Counted from the stretch's first letter, positions 7,177-18,897 are shown. The stretch is 52,979 bases of DNA from an uncultured Burkholderiales Genera incertae sedis bacterium (GCA_905478365.1 CAJQIK010000091.1:1-52979); one strand, 5' to 3'. Made by a program: numbers and translations. The notes: generated by a model from the letters alone, not told the origin.

Positions 7177-8304
7177 CTAAATTTCACACCAATCTGAAAT
7201 AATATCTTTGTACATATCAACAGACGCCTCTACACGATCTAAGACGCAATATTCGTCTGTCTGGTGTGCCATACTTGCCTCTCCAGGCCCTAGAATCAAA
7301 GTTGGTGGCGACCCGTAAGCAGGAGTAAGCGCCGCTGCATCTGTAAAATAAGTAGCTACTTTAGCCTCTGGGCGATATCCCAAATAAGGCTGGACGAGAT
7401 CAAAGACAGTCTGGATCCATGGAGTGTCGGGCTCCGAATAAATACTTTCTAAATCGATGAAGGTCTCCAGTTCTACGTCATGTCCCATACATTTTTGTAA
7501 TTGATCTCTCACGTCTTTGTGCTTTGACGTAGGGACACTTCTAATGTCAATCGAAATAGCCGCCTCATCAGGTACCGAATTGATATTTAACCCGCCATGT
7601 ACCATGCCAACATTAAGAGTGGCTTGCCCCATCATCTCATGTGGCGGGTTCGAAAACTTAAAATTTTCTAATGCTGTTATTGCTTTTGCAGCTCTGTAAA
7701 CCGCATTTTCTCCAAGGTTAGGCATCGAACCATGAGCTGTCACACCACTGGTCTTCGCGGTTAACCAGTAAGCCCCCTTATGTCCAACAAACGGAAAGTT
7801 GGAAGTGGGCTCACCAACTAAAACTGCGCCAGCTCGACCAAGCGCTCCCTGTTGACGCACTAAATCGAAAGCTCCTTGACAACCGACCTCTTCGCCCGCT
7901 GTGATAACCAACTCTAAGCCAGGAGTTCCGCTCAAACGGTCTGACAACTCGATTGCGGCGGTGACAAACGCGGCAACACCACACTTCATGTCACTTGTTC
8001 CACGGCCGAATAATCGGCCTGCATCGGTTTCACCTGAGAAGGGGTCTTTCGTCCAAGCGGTTGCGCCCAAGGGCACCGTGTCAATGTGGCCGGTAATGCA
8101 CAATGGTTTCTTGGTGCTGTTCCCACCTATCCGAGCTACGAGGCTCGCTCGTTTCTCGCCGAAGGGATGCAGCGACACAGAAAACTTAGCTTTCTCTAAA
8201 ATATTACCTAAAAATCGAGCACACGCCTCTTCATCCCCCGGAGGGTTTATAGTGTTCATCTGGACTAAATGCTTAGTCAATTCTATAACTGATCCCAATG
8301 CCAT
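7177..8304 (-). CDS. M20-family metallohydrolase (ArgE/DapE-like deacylase)
   Basis: A 375-residue zinc hydrolase of the ArgE/DapE/ACY1 family, which cleaves an acyl group from an amino acid or small peptide. Metal and catalytic residues are in place: H73 and D75 in GHIDT, D105 in RGTSDMKCG, E138-E139 in TAGEEVG, E165 in VGEPTSN, and H347 in MAHQTDEY. The central lid/dimerisation domain with AHGSMPNLGENA spans roughly 170-280. It could be an acetylornithine or succinyl-diaminopimelate deacylase, but its position between an importer and a CoA ligase favours a catabolic role on an imported N-acyl compound. It begins ten bases after the stop of the ATPase gene. Confidence 0.88.
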   Translation of the reverse strand: MALGSVIELTKHLVQMNTINPPGDEEACARFLGNILEKAKFSVSLHPFGEKRASLVARIGGNSTKKPLCITGHIDTVPLGATAWTKDPFSGETDAGRLFGRGTSDMKCGVAAFVTAAIELSDRLSGTPGLELVITAGEEVGCQGAFDLVRQQGALGRAGAVLVGEPTSNFPFVGHKGAYWLTAKTSGVTAHGSMPNLGENAVYRAAKAITALENFKFSNPPHEMMGQATLNVGMVHGGLNINSVPDEAAISIDIRSVPTSKHKDVRDQLQKCMGHDVELETFIDLESIYSEPDTPWIQTVFDLVQPYLGYRPEAKVATYFTDAAALTPAYGSPPTLILGPGEASMAHQTDEYCVLDRVEASVDMYKDIISDWCEI

Positions 8305-8314
8305 CTCCTTAACA

Positions 8315-9031
8315 CTAAGCGCTTCCGAAATAGGCCGCGCGCAACTCGGAATTATTCTTCAACGAATCCACTGACCCACTTGCTACAATTTTTCCTTGCG
8401 ATAAAACATAGCCAAAATGAGCAATTTCTAATGTTTGTCGAACATTTTGTTCGACCAGTAACACAGTCATACCTTTTTCATTGATATCTTTAATAATACG
8501 AAAATTCTCTTTAACAAATAACGGTGACAAACCAAGAGATGGCTCATCAAATATCATAAGAGAGGGATTACTCATCAAGCTTCTACCAATCGTCAGCATG
8601 GCTTGCTCACCACCCGACATCGTTCCCGCTAACTGATCTGATCTCTCTTCCAGTTTCGGAAAAAAATCATATACCTGTTTTAAACGCTGCATCACAACGC
8701 TTGCGTTTCTCTCTAAAAAAGCACCTGCCTGTAAGTTTTCAAGAACAGTCATCTTTCCAAAGACTCGTCTGCCCTCTGGCACACACGTGACGCCCTCACT
8801 CGCTATATCGTGTGTTGCCCATGAAGAAATGTCTTTATCGCTGAATGTCACTAAGCCCGCACGAATATTATTTAGGCCCAAAATGGCTCTAATCAATGTG
8901 GTTTTTCCGGCACCATTCGCACCTAGCAAACAAGTGATTTTCCCCTCAATGACGTTAAGCGACACGTTACTAACCACATCTGCCTCATCATACCCAGCCG
9001 TTAAATTATCCACGGTAAGCATCGACACCAT
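8315..9031 (-). CDS. livF: Branched-chain amino acid-type ABC transporter ATPase (LivF-like)
   Basis: A 238-residue cytoplasmic ATPase, one of two that drive this importer. It shows Walker A GANGAGKTT, the signature TMSGGEQAML, Walker B LMIFDEPSLGLSP and the switch VEQNV, plus VCVPEGRRVF-like residues (VTCVPEGRRVFGKMTV) that are characteristic of LivF. The ATG at 9031 is preceded by AGGAG at a suitable distance, whereas an internal ATG at 9022 is too far from it. The spacing to the upstream LivG gene is one base, so the two are surely coupled. Substrate specificity comes from the binding protein, not from this subunit. Confidence 0.93.
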   Translation of the reverse strand: MVSMLTVDNLTAGYDEADVVSNVSLNVIEGKITCLLGANGAGKTTLIRAILGLNNIRAGLVTFSDKDISSWATHDIASEGVTCVPEGRRVFGKMTVLENLQAGAFLERNASVVMQRLKQVYDFFPKLEERSDQLAGTMSGGEQAMLTIGRSLMSNPSLMIFDEPSLGLSPLFVKENFRIIKDINEKGMTVLLVEQNVRQTLEIAHFGYVLSQGKIVASGSVDSLKNNSELRAAYFGSA

Positions 9032-9032
9032 T

Positions 9033-9809
9033 TCAATCTTCTCCTAAATACGCTGCGCGCACGCTGGGATTGTTCGACACGTCAGAGTATCTCCCTTCGG
9101 CGATTTTTTCACCGTAATTAAGCACAACACAGGTATCTGAAACCTTATTAATGAGTTCCATCTCATGCTCGATTAATATGGTCGATAGTGTGGGGTGCTG
9201 AGCTCTCCAGCCCTGGAGTTCATCCATTAATGCTCTAGTCTCATCAGGCGTCATCCCAGCTGAAGGCTCGTCAAGCAACAAAATTTTAGGTTCGCTGATC
9301 AAAGCACGACATACTTCCACACGACGTCGATCGATCATAGAAAGTGAGGATATCGGCTTCAAAAGCAGTGCAGCCAAATCTGGACTAAACCGACGCAACA
9401 AGTCTTCAGCTATCTCGGTTTGTTCTTTTAGTTGGGACTTAAAGTACTTACGATCAAATATGTTTTGCCAAATACCAAAGTTCAGATTACGCTGATTGCC
9501 AATAATAAGGTTGTCAAGTACGGATAGAGAGGTCGCCAACCTCAAACGCTGAAAAGTGCGCGTTATCCCATAACCGTAGACCTTGTTTGGAGAGGCCCCT
9601 GTAATATCCTTACCGTGCAAAAAGACATTTCCAGATGCGGGCCGATAAATACCTGTAAGCGCATTAAAGAAAGTTGTTTTCCCTGATCCATTGGGGCCGA
9701 TAAGCCCCAAGAACTGGCCTTCACATAATTCAAAATCTAGACCGTTCAGCGCCTTAAGACCGCCAAACTTCACGGTTAGATCTTCCGTTTTTAATACGGC
9801 CGGCCTCAC
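9033..9809 (-). CDS. livG: Branched-chain amino acid-type ABC transporter ATPase (LivG-like)
   Basis: A 258-residue ATPase with Walker A GPNGSGKTTFF, a LivG-type insert including YGYGITRTFQ and the QRNLNFG region, the modified signature SSLSMIDRRRVE, and Walker B ILLLDEPSAGMTP followed by IEHEMELI. The signature motif SMIDRR lacks the usual LSGGQ form, as is common for LivG, where the degenerate signature reads LPYGxQR. It starts at GTG 9809, overlapping the stop of the permease gene by four bases (GTGA). Confidence 0.92.
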   Translation of the reverse strand: MRPAVLKTEDLTVKFGGLKALNGLDFELCEGQFLGLIGPNGSGKTTFFNALTGIYRPASGNVFLHGKDITGASPNKVYGYGITRTFQRLRLATSLSVLDNLIIGNQRNLNFGIWQNIFDRKYFKSQLKEQTEIAEDLLRRFSPDLAALLLKPISSLSMIDRRRVEVCRALISEPKILLLDEPSAGMTPDETRALMDELQGWRAQHPTLSTILIEHEMELINKVSDTCVVLNYGEKIAEGRYSDVSNNPSVRAAYLGED

Positions 9810-10957
9810 GCGGAGTTACCTGTAAAATATTGCCGAAGACCTCGAGGCATCAAGCCACTAGGCCTAAACCGAAGTATTAAAATCACTACAATCCCAAATA
9901 GTAGTAATCGATACTCTTGGATTACTTGAAATTTTTCCGGCAAAACAACAATTAACAGCGCCGCTGGTATCACTGCCACCGCATTCCCGATGCCGCCCAA
10001 AAGTACTATGGACACAAGAAGTAAAGAATCCGCAAAATTAAAACTCGCTGGTGCTATGAAACCGGACATCGCAGCATATACTGCTCCCGCTAGACCAGCG
10101 AAAAAGTTTCCCGCCATAAACGCTGTTATTTTCCAACGCGGGGCATTAATACCAAACGAAGCGGAAGCAACCTCGTCTAAACGAACTGAATCCATATTCA
10201 AACCAAACCAAGAAGCCTCAATCAAACGAGTCAACAAGTAAGCAGCGGCGGCCAACAAAAGCGCAGCTATCGCATACGCCATATAAAATGATCCACCACC
10301 TAATACAGAGGGAAAACTATCAGCAAAATCCCACCCAAGTATCTCTAAGCCATCTACCTTTAAACCCTGTGGTCCTCCAAAAACGTCGTTCACCTCTAAA
10401 AAAGTACGTAAAAGTATGCCGAATGCTATTGTAATCAGGGCTGCATAGTGGCCTCTAGTTCTAAGTATCGGCAAGATTAATAACGCACCTAACAGCGCAG
10501 AGGTAAGTCCACTAAACAGAATAATTAACAAATCTGGTACTGCGTGAAAATAGTGGTTTAGTACCGCCATCGAATACGCCCCGATACCAAAAAACGCGAT
10601 AGCGGCAAAATTAACCAAGCCTGCAAATCCAAATTGAATTGTTAAACCAAGACTAACGGTTACGTAGAGCAAGACCGTCGTTAGCATTAACAATGCAAAA
10701 TGTTCATGACGTAACAGCAAAATCAAAACTAAAACACCAAGAACAAAACTAACTAACGTAAACCTTGGCATCAGTCGGGCGGCTTTTTGGTAATAAATCA
10801 ACATATTCGCTCGTTTTAAAAGCAAAATTACCACGGGTAACGCAACCAACAACAACCCAATTTCCCACTCGTGCTCTAAATAAAGAAATCCATACAGAGC
10901 GATAACGCTGAGACTAATACCTATTAGGATTACTAATTGAGTTTTGAGTTGCGACAT
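9806..10957 (-). CDS. livM: Branched-chain amino acid-type ABC transporter permease (LivM-like)
   Basis: A 383-residue inner-membrane permease with about ten hydrophobic segments. The LivM core follows an extra N-terminal membrane stretch (roughly residues 1-90) with two or three helices. Diagnostic core segments are LTIQFGFAGLVNFAAIAFFGIGAY, here read in parts as QFGFAGLVNFA and FFGIGAY, then RTRGHYAALITIAFG and the late loop LLGGIGNAVAV. It pairs with the LivH-like subunit to form the translocation path. The start ATG at 10957 is five bases after the stop of livH. Confidence 0.9.
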   Translation of the reverse strand: MSQLKTQLVILIGISLSVIALYGFLYLEHEWEIGLLLVALPVVILLLKRANMLIYYQKAARLMPRFTLVSFVLGVLVLILLLRHEHFALLMLTTVLLYVTVSLGLTIQFGFAGLVNFAAIAFFGIGAYSMAVLNHYFHAVPDLLIILFSGLTSALLGALLILPILRTRGHYAALITIAFGILLRTFLEVNDVFGGPQGLKVDGLEILGWDFADSFPSVLGGGSFYMAYAIAALLLAAAAYLLTRLIEASWFGLNMDSVRLDEVASASFGINAPRWKITAFMAGNFFAGLAGAVYAAMSGFIAPASFNFADSLLLVSIVLLGGIGNAVAVIPAALLIVVLPEKFQVIQEYRLLLFGIVVILILRFRPSGLMPRGLRQYFTGNSA

Positions 10958-10962
10958 CGGAA

Positions 10963-11877
10963 TTAAACTCTCTCCGCTGACCGGTCAGCCAACAAGCCTG
11001 TTGGCCGCCATGCCATAAGCATAATTATGACCGTAAACGCAAACACATCCTTATATGCCGGGACGCTAAACCATATCGCGCCTAACGTTTGCAAAAACGC
11101 AAAAAGTAATCCGCCAACAATTGCTCCATAAATACTTCCCAGCCCCCCAACGACGGCAGCACTAAACCCAATAACCCCCAACATAAGTCCCATGCTGAAA
11201 TTAATCTCTTGATAGTAAAGGCCCGTGCTAATACCAGATAGCGCTGCAAGACCTGAGCCCAATGCGAAAGTCATCAATACCGTTTTATTAAAATTAATAC
11301 CCATAAGTCGAGCCGTTTCCTCATCTTGGGCAACTGCTCTTATAGCCAGGCCCATTCGGGTTTTTTGAATAAATAAATGAGTTAAAACGATCGCCATTGC
11401 CCCAGTAAAAATAAGGATGACACTATCTAATCGTAAATTAAGATTCCCCCAATTGATCGAGGTCTCGGGCAATAAAGCCGGGAAAGGTTTTGGGTTAGAC
11501 CCGTTCGGAAAAAATAACCGAACGCCCTCTCGAATAACCGAACCAAACATAAGAGTAATAAGCAGTGTATTCAATGGTGGCGATTCCTTAAGAGGCAGAA
11601 CCAAAAACTTACAAAGTAGAGCGCCAAGTAACGCCATAGCTATCACACCTAAACACAACATAATAGTTAAAGATAACCATGCAGGGGTAGAGAGTTGATC
11701 TAAGCCTAAAAATAGTGCGAGCGCAGTAAACGCACCCAGCATTAAAACGTCTCCGTGAGAAAACTTAATAACGTCGAGCACACCAAAAAACAACGTAAAA
11801 CCGACGGCGACTAATGCGTAAGTTATTCCCTGAACAAGCCCGTTTATTAAGTATTGTGCAAAAAATCCGGGATCCAT
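10963..11877 (-). CDS. livH: Branched-chain amino acid-type ABC transporter permease (LivH-like)
   Basis: A 304-residue inner-membrane permease with about eight helices. Typical LivH elements are GLVQGITYALVAVGFTL and VIKFSHGDVLMLGAF at the N-terminus, TRMGLAIRAVAQDEETARLMGI split by the EAA-like loop (positions near 170-192), and AAVVGGLGSIYGAIVGG near the C-terminus. The gene begins 19 bases after the binding-protein gene. Family assignment is secure; the transported substrate is open. Confidence 0.92.
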   Translation of the reverse strand: MDPGFFAQYLINGLVQGITYALVAVGFTLFFGVLDVIKFSHGDVLMLGAFTALALFLGLDQLSTPAWLSLTIMLCLGVIAMALLGALLCKFLVLPLKESPPLNTLLITLMFGSVIREGVRLFFPNGSNPKPFPALLPETSINWGNLNLRLDSVILIFTGAMAIVLTHLFIQKTRMGLAIRAVAQDEETARLMGINFNKTVLMTFALGSGLAALSGISTGLYYQEINFSMGLMLGVIGFSAAVVGGLGSIYGAIVGGLLFAFLQTLGAIWFSVPAYKDVFAFTVIIMLMAWRPTGLLADRSAERV

Positions 11878-11896
11878 TTATGTCGACCGACTCTCG

Positions 11897-13057
11897 TTAC
11901 TTCAACGAGCGATTGCCCGATGCGTACTCACTATCTTCCCAAAGTACCCAGCTCCCATCTTGAATCACATATTTAGTAATTAATGCAATGGTATTTTGGC
12001 CGTGGCTATCGAAAGTAATAGGCCCAACAATTGACTCGTGTTCCCGAATAACATTCAGTTCTTCTCGTATTAGCTTTCGGTCTGGGCCAACTTTTTCGAT
12101 TACGTCGATGATTAGATCGGTCGCTGCAAATGCAAACGCGCCATAGGCTTCCGCGGGCTCGTTAAAATCACGCGCTTCATAGGCTTGCATAAACATTTTT
12201 CCGCCAGGCAACTTCTCCGTTGGTGCGCCCTCCCGAAAAGCGAGGACCCCCTCAGCCAACTCGCCCACACCATCTATGAAAGCATCCGATACAATTCCTG
12301 ATGTCCCCTGGAATACCTGATCCATGCCAAGCTTATCCATTTGAGCGCGAATCCGAACGCCTGTTGGCGCGAGGCCACCAAAATAAATCACCTCCGGATT
12401 CAGCGCCTTAATTTTTGTCAGTTCAGCAGTGAAATCTTGCTGATCAGGGTTTACCCCGAATGTGCCTAAAATCGTTCCACTTCGTTCGGTTAAAGCTTTT
12501 TCAAAATATTTAAAATGTCCCTTACCGTAATCGGTTGTGTCATGAATAACTGCCCATTTCGAGAAGCCTTGTTCAATCATAAACTCTGCCGCGACCATAT
12601 TTTGATTTATCATCGTGCCGTTAACACGGTGGATCTCCGGGTGATCATTCCCATAAGTAATATCCGGCAAGACAGCACCCCAGACAATGACGGGCAATCC
12701 AAACTTGTGATACACGTCGACCGTACCCATAGCAACAGCTGAACAATAATGAGTTACGCCCGCAACTATATTTTTATCTGCCGCCGCTTTTGTTGCGACC
12801 TGAACACCGATGTTGGGCTTACATTCGTCGTCTAATGAAACCAGTTCATACTTGTAGTTACTATCCGGTGATTCGTTACGCAAACTTATGGCCAAATCAG
12901 CGGAGTTGCGCCCACCTAGGCCACCCGCTGATACCCCACCTGTCAATGGGCCTATGAAAGTTATCTTTATAGTCTCGGGTTGATCACTACAGCCAATCAA
13001 AAAAACACAACAAATAAGGACGATAAAAACATTTGGCAGTTTTAATTTGTCTGACAT
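11897..13057 (-). CDS. Lipoprotein substrate-binding protein of the Liv/HAAT family
   Basis: A 386-residue type I periplasmic-binding-fold protein (Peripla_BP_6-like). The N-terminus has a hydrophobic segment ending in a lipobox, LIGC, with the acylated Cys at residue 23, so the mature protein is predicted to be membrane-anchored. The fold begins with IKITFIGPLTGGVSAGG, and continues with VAAEFMIEQGFSKWAVIH and the inter-lobe crossover ALNPEVIYFGG. This family binds branched-chain amino acids, but also urea, amides, aromatic acids and others. As the first gene of the operon it determines what is imported for the M20 and MatB-like enzymes. I could not identify a convincing promoter in the 104 bases upstream. 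Confidence 0.87.
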   Translation of the reverse strand: MSDKLKLPNVFIVLICCVFLIGCSDQPETIKITFIGPLTGGVSAGGLGGRNSADLAISLRNESPDSNYKYELVSLDDECKPNIGVQVATKAAADKNIVAGVTHYCSAVAMGTVDVYHKFGLPVIVWGAVLPDITYGNDHPEIHRVNGTMINQNMVAAEFMIEQGFSKWAVIHDTTDYGKGHFKYFEKALTERSGTILGTFGVNPDQQDFTAELTKIKALNPEVIYFGGLAPTGVRIRAQMDKLGMDQVFQGTSGIVSDAFIDGVGELAEGVLAFREGAPTEKLPGGKMFMQAYEARDFNEPAEAYGAFAFAATDLIIDVIEKVGPDRKLIREELNVIREHESIVGPITFDSHGQNTIALITKYVIQDGSWVLWEDSEYASGNRSLK

Positions 13058-13106
13058 AACTTGAATTCGATTTTCATAAATTAGTTAACTTAATCATCTT
13101 AACAGA

Positions 13107-13135
13107 CATAAAAAAAGGCAGCACCGGCTGCCTTT
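13107..13135 (-). terminator. Intrinsic terminator of the atp operon
   Basis: On the minus strand a 9-bp perfect stem AAAGGCAGC/GCTGCCTTT with a four-base loop CGGT is followed by an unbroken T-tract. It lies 27 bases past the atpC stop and upstream of the binding-protein gene, separating the two operons. Confidence 0.93.
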
Positions 13136-13161
13136 AGTGTCACTCATTCTCACCTTAAACT

Positions 13162-13581
13162 TTAATGTTTACGCAACTTTCTGATTTCAGCGAGCTGTGC
13201 CCCGAGCATTGCCAACTCAGCTTCGACGGTAGCGATTTCTTGCTTGTCGGTAGACGCGTTGAGCGCTTCTTCTGCTCGTTTTTTAGCTTCTAGCGCCCGC
13301 GCTTCATCCAAATCATCGCTTCGAATCGCAGTATCAGCCATAACCGTCACCGACCCGGGTTGCACCTCCAAGATTCCGCCAGCAACAAATATCGCCATCT
13401 CCTCTTTCGATTCTAGCGTCTGTATTCGCACCGACCCGGCTTTAATCCTTGTGATAAGGGGCGTATGTTTGGGATAGATACCTAAATCACCAAGCTCTCC
13501 TGGTACGACAATGAAAGACGCCTCTCCAGAAAAGACTGATTCTTCTGCGCTAACCACTTCTACCTGAATGGTGCTTGCCAT
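13162..13581 (-). CDS. atpC: ATP synthase F1 subunit epsilon
   Basis: A 139-residue epsilon subunit, part of the central stalk of F1 that turns with gamma and inhibits ATP hydrolysis. The beta-sandwich domain (about 1-85) includes [29 protein letters not shown] as [14 protein letters not shown], and VAGGILEV; the helical hairpin (about 88-139) contains [16 protein letters not shown]. Length is typical. It is the last gene of the atp operon, 59 bases after atpD, followed by an intrinsic terminator. Confidence 0.96.
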   Translation of the reverse strand: MASTIQVEVVSAEESVFSGEASFIVVPGELGDLGIYPKHTPLITRIKAGSVRIQTLESKEEMAIFVAGGILEVQPGSVTVMADTAIRSDDLDEARALEAKKRAEEALNASTDKQEIATVEAELAMLGAQLAEIRKLRKH

Positions 13582-13640
13582 AATGTCCCTAACGAACTCC
13601 GATTAACCTTAATTAATATATAAAACGCTTAACTATTTTT

Positions 13641-15065
<1,425 letters not shown>

Positions 15066-15087
15066 TTAAAAAAAATTCTATTAAAAA

Positions 15088-15951
15088 TTAAACTGCTGAC
15101 GCACCGCTAACAATTTCAGATAGCTCTTGCGTAATAGCGGCTTGGCGCGATTTGTTATAAACAAGGGTCAACTCATCTATGAGCGTGGCAGCATTGTCTG
15201 ACGCAGATTTCATCGCCACCATTCTCGCTGATTGTTCGGACGACATATTTTCAGCTACCGATTGGTAAACCACCGCCTCGATATAACGGTTCAAAACTTG
15301 ATCTAGTACCTCTTTTGCATCGGGTTCATAGATGTAGTCCCAAGCACCAGTTGGTACACCAAGGCTCTCGCCCTTTACCGGCAATAGCTGTTCCATCGTC
15401 GGCTCTTGCTTCATGGTATTGATGAACTTATTATAAAACAGCACAACTTGATCAAACTTGTCTTCGTTATATCCGTCAAGCACAACTTTAATTGCTCCTA
15501 ATATGGTTTCCATCTTAGGAGCATCACCCAATCCACTGACTTCAGCGACGACGTTAGCACCAAGCCGCTGCATGAATCCTACGCCTTTGCTACCAATACA
15601 ACACACATCGACTTCTTCGCCATCTGCTTGCCACTCTTTATACTGAGCTAACGCCATCCTTAAAACGTTGGTATTTAATGCGCCGCATAACCCCTTATCG
15701 GTGGTCACGACAATCATTGCTGCCCGCTTTACGGTGTCTCTTTCTGTTAAATAAGGATGTCTATACTCAGGGTTCGCATGTGAAATATTAGCCGCGACCG
15801 CTCGTATTTTATCCCCAAACGGTCTCGCGGCACGCATTCGTTCCTGAGCTTTTCTCATTTTAGATGCTGCCACCATTTCCATAGCTTTGGTGATCTTACT
15901 CGTGTTTTGCACGCTTTTGATTTTGTTTCTGATTTCCTTCGTGCCTGCCAT
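15088..15951 (-). CDS. atpG: ATP synthase F1 subunit gamma
   Basis: A 287-residue gamma subunit, the rotating central shaft of F1. The N-terminal helix starts [20 protein letters not shown] and the motif [16 protein letters not shown] follows; the Rossmann-like core has [13 protein letters not shown]; the C-terminal helix carries [14 protein letters not shown] and [13 protein letters not shown]. Both helices form the coiled-coil rotor. Length is typical and all conserved blocks are intact. Confidence 0.97.
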   Translation of the reverse strand: MAGTKEIRNKIKSVQNTSKITKAMEMVAASKMRKAQERMRAARPFGDKIRAVAANISHANPEYRHPYLTERDTVKRAAMIVVTTDKGLCGALNTNVLRMALAQYKEWQADGEEVDVCCIGSKGVGFMQRLGANVVAEVSGLGDAPKMETILGAIKVVLDGYNEDKFDQVVLFYNKFINTMKQEPTMEQLLPVKGESLGVPTGAWDYIYEPDAKEVLDQVLNRYIEAVVYQSVAENMSSEQSARMVAMKSASDNAATLIDELTLVYNKSRQAAITQELSEIVSGASAV

Positions 15952-16003
15952 CCTAGAATCTTTCTATCATCATTATTTTGATGTGGTTATTTTTTCCTAA
16001 AAC

Positions 16004-17551
16004 TTAGTAGGTCCCGCTAACCTTCCACTCTTGAATTGCAGTTTTAAGCGCATCTTCGTCTTCTTTAGTGAGGTTATTAGTTTCATCAATACGTGCAATT
16101 AAATCTGCGTTTTTACTCTTGAGAAAATCCCTCATTGACTTCTCAGCTGCCAACGCTTTATTTACTTCCATGCCATCGAATACATCATTATTGAGCGCGA
16201 ATAATGTAACCGCCATTTCCCAAACTTCCATTGGTTGGTATTGAGGTTGTTTCATTAGCTCGGTAGCCATTTGGCCACGCTCTAATTGGCGACGAGTGGC
16301 CTCATCAAGGTCGGAGGCGAACTGAGCGAAGGCAGCAAGCTCTCGATACTGCGCCAAGGCTAAACGAACGCCGCCACCAGTGTCCTTTCGTTTCATGATT
16401 TTCGTTTGGGCTGCGCCACCCACCCGAGACACAGACACTCCTGCATTAATAGCTGGTCTTACTCCAGCGTTAAACAGGTCGGTTTCCAAAAAGATCTGTC
16501 CATCGGTAATCGAGATCACGTTAGTCGGGACAAAAGCAGAAACATCACCAGCCTGGGTCTCAATAATTGGTAGTGCAGTCAACGATCCAGTTTTATCCTT
16601 CACTGCTCCGTTTGTATGTCGCTCCACCCACGCCGTTGACACTCGCGCCGCTCGCTCTAGCAAGCGTGAGTGTAAGTAGAAAACGTCACCTGGATAAGCC
16701 TCTCGGCCTGGAGGTCGTCTCAACAATAATGATATCTGTCTATATGCCCACGCTTGTTTCGTTAGGTCATCATAAATAATCAGAGCGTCTTCGCCGCGAT
16801 CTCGGAAATACTCGCCCATCGTGCACCCTGAATAAGCCGCAATATACTGCATGGCTGCGGACTCTGATGCCGTCGCGGCAACGACTATCGTGTATTCCAT
16901 TGCCCCATGTTCTTCGAGTTTTCGAACCACGTTAGCTACTGTTGATGCCTTTTGTCCAATCGCTACGTATACACAGAACAGGTTTTTACCTTTCTGGTTA
17001 ATGATAGTATCGACAGCCACAGCAGTTTTGCCTGTTTGACGGTCACCAATAATCAACTCTCGTTGACCTCTACCCACAGGAACCATGGCATCAATCGCTT
17101 TTAATCCTGTTTGCACAGGCTCGTCTACAGACTGTCTCCAAATTACGCCCGGAGCCACTTTCTCAATTACGTCCGTCTCTTTCGCATTTATAGGGCCCTT
17201 GCCATCAATAGGCTGACCCAGCGCATCCACGACGCGTCCCAACAGCTCAGGACCGACCGGGACTTCGAGAATCTTACCTGTACACTTTACTGTATCGCCC
17301 TCTGTGATATGGGTATATTCCCCTAGAACCACGGCGCCAACCGAATCACGCTCTAGGTTTAAGGCTAAACCAAAGGTGTTGCCTGGGAACTCAAGCATCT
17401 CGCCTTGCATAACGTCTGAGAGGCCGTGTACCCGACATATTCCGTCAGTCACGGAGACAACCGTACCTTGTGTTTTTGCTTCGGTTGCTGACGCAAGATT
17501 TTGGATCTTGCCCTTAATCAGCTCACTAATCTCTGATGGATTCAACTGCAT
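16004..17551 (-). CDS. atpA: ATP synthase F1 subunit alpha
   Basis: A 515-residue non-catalytic alpha subunit. The nucleotide loop is GDRQTGKT at residues 169-176, and the family blocks [19 protein letters not shown] (positions near 285-303) and [10 protein letters not shown] are present. The N-terminal segment [13 protein letters not shown] binds delta in the peripheral stalk. It lies 19 bases after atpH. The gene is complete and ordinary. Confidence 0.98.
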   Translation of the reverse strand: MQLNPSEISELIKGKIQNLASATEAKTQGTVVSVTDGICRVHGLSDVMQGEMLEFPGNTFGLALNLERDSVGAVVLGEYTHITEGDTVKCTGKILEVPVGPELLGRVVDALGQPIDGKGPINAKETDVIEKVAPGVIWRQSVDEPVQTGLKAIDAMVPVGRGQRELIIGDRQTGKTAVAVDTIINQKGKNLFCVYVAIGQKASTVANVVRKLEEHGAMEYTIVVAATASESAAMQYIAAYSGCTMGEYFRDRGEDALIIYDDLTKQAWAYRQISLLLRRPPGREAYPGDVFYLHSRLLERAARVSTAWVERHTNGAVKDKTGSLTALPIIETQAGDVSAFVPTNVISITDGQIFLETDLFNAGVRPAINAGVSVSRVGGAAQTKIMKRKDTGGGVRLALAQYRELAAFAQFASDLDEATRRQLERGQMATELMKQPQYQPMEVWEMAVTLFALNNDVFDGMEVNKALAAEKSMRDFLKSKNADLIARIDETNNLTKEDEDALKTAIQEWKVSGTY

Positions 17552-17570
17552 GGATCAATGCTCCTAATAA

Positions 17571-18107
17571 TTAATTTGTTAAAGTGACCGCCATATGTTG
17601 GAGACGACCTCTAACAGACGCGTCCCACACCTTATCACCAACATGAACTTTGACGCCCCCAATTAAATTGGGGTCTGTGGTAACAGATGGACTTATTTTT
17701 TTGTTGAGCTTCTTAGACAAAATATCGGCGATAGCCGTTATCTGCGCTTCATCTAAATCGAATGCCGACTGGATAACCGCGTTCACCATGCCTTCGTCCT
17801 CAGCCTTAAGCGATTCATATTGCCTCGCCACGTCGTCAAGAACCGAAAGTCGACCGTTTCTTACAAGTAACTGAATAAAATTTCTAACTTCCATCGATAC
17901 TCGATCGGAACAAATTGATAGAAATAAATCCTCAACGTCCGTTAACTGGATGTCAGGCGCACTGACGGTTTCCTGAAAGGCTGCGTCATCGGCAACGCTT
18001 TTCAAAAACTCTAAAGATTCGGACCAGACATCCAGAGTATCAGTCTCTTTAGCCAATGAATAAAGTGCCTGGGCGTATGGTCGAGCCAATGTAATAACTT
18101 CAGCCAT
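17571..18107 (-). CDS. atpH: ATP synthase F1 subunit delta
   Basis: A 178-residue delta subunit that caps the alpha/beta hexamer and ties it to the b-subunit stalk. The N-terminal helical domain begins TLARPYAQALYSLAKE, and the C-terminal domain has the conserved NLIGGVKVHVGDKVWDASVRG (positions near 147-167). It is three bases from the end of atpF. Confidence 0.96.
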   Translation of the reverse strand: MAEVITLARPYAQALYSLAKETDTLDVWSESLEFLKSVADDAAFQETVSAPDIQLTDVEDLFLSICSDRVSMEVRNFIQLLVRNGRLSVLDDVARQYESLKAEDEGMVNAVIQSAFDLDEAQITAIADILSKKLNKKISPSVTTDPNLIGGVKVHVGDKVWDASVRGRLQHMAVTLTN

Positions 18108-18110
18108 GCG

Positions 18111-18584
18111 CTACCCTAGCTCTGATTCAAGTCGCTTAAGCATATCTGCATGCGCATTTGCATCGATTTCTTTTTGCAGAATTTGCTCCGCGCCAGCAAG
18201 CGCTAAAGAAGCTACTTGCACCCGAAGTTGCTCTTTTGCTCGGTTTACTTCTTGTTCAATTTCCGCTTTCGCCGCAGAAACAATCCGCTCGCCTTCGACC
18301 TTCGCGTGGTTTTTTGCTTCCTCAATAAGCTCCCCAGAGCGCTTTTCGGCCTGTGAAATAATCTCCATTGCCTGCTCTTTTGTCTTCTGAAGCTCTTGAT
18401 TAACCTTTTCCGCTGCTTCAGCTAACTCTTGTCTACCTTTTTCGCCGGCCGCTAACCCGTCTGCAATCTCTTTTTGACGATCCTGCATCGCTTTTTGAAG
18501 CGGCGGCCAAACATATTTCATGGTCAGCCAAATGAACAAAGCAAACCAGAGCGCTTGGCCTAAAAGTGTTGCGTTAATATTCAC
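18111..18584 (-). CDS. atpF: ATP synthase Fo subunit b
   Basis: A 157-residue b subunit: one N-terminal membrane helix ([19 protein letters not shown], about 9-27) followed by a long charged amphipathic helix that forms the peripheral stalk. The start is GTG at 18584, preceded by a strong AGGAGG six bases away. It lies 40 bases after atpE. Confidence 0.97.
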   Translation of the reverse strand: MNINATLLGQALWFALFIWLTMKYVWPPLQKAMQDRQKEIADGLAAGEKGRQELAEAAEKVNQELQKTKEQAMEIISQAEKRSGELIEEAKNHAKVEGERIVSAAKAEIEQEVNRAKEQLRVQVASLALAGAEQILQKEIDANAHADMLKRLESELG

Positions 18585-18624
18585 GCTTGCCTCCTGCGCC
18601 TTAAGTCTTGATTGATGTTACTCA

Positions 18625-18897
<273 letters not shown>

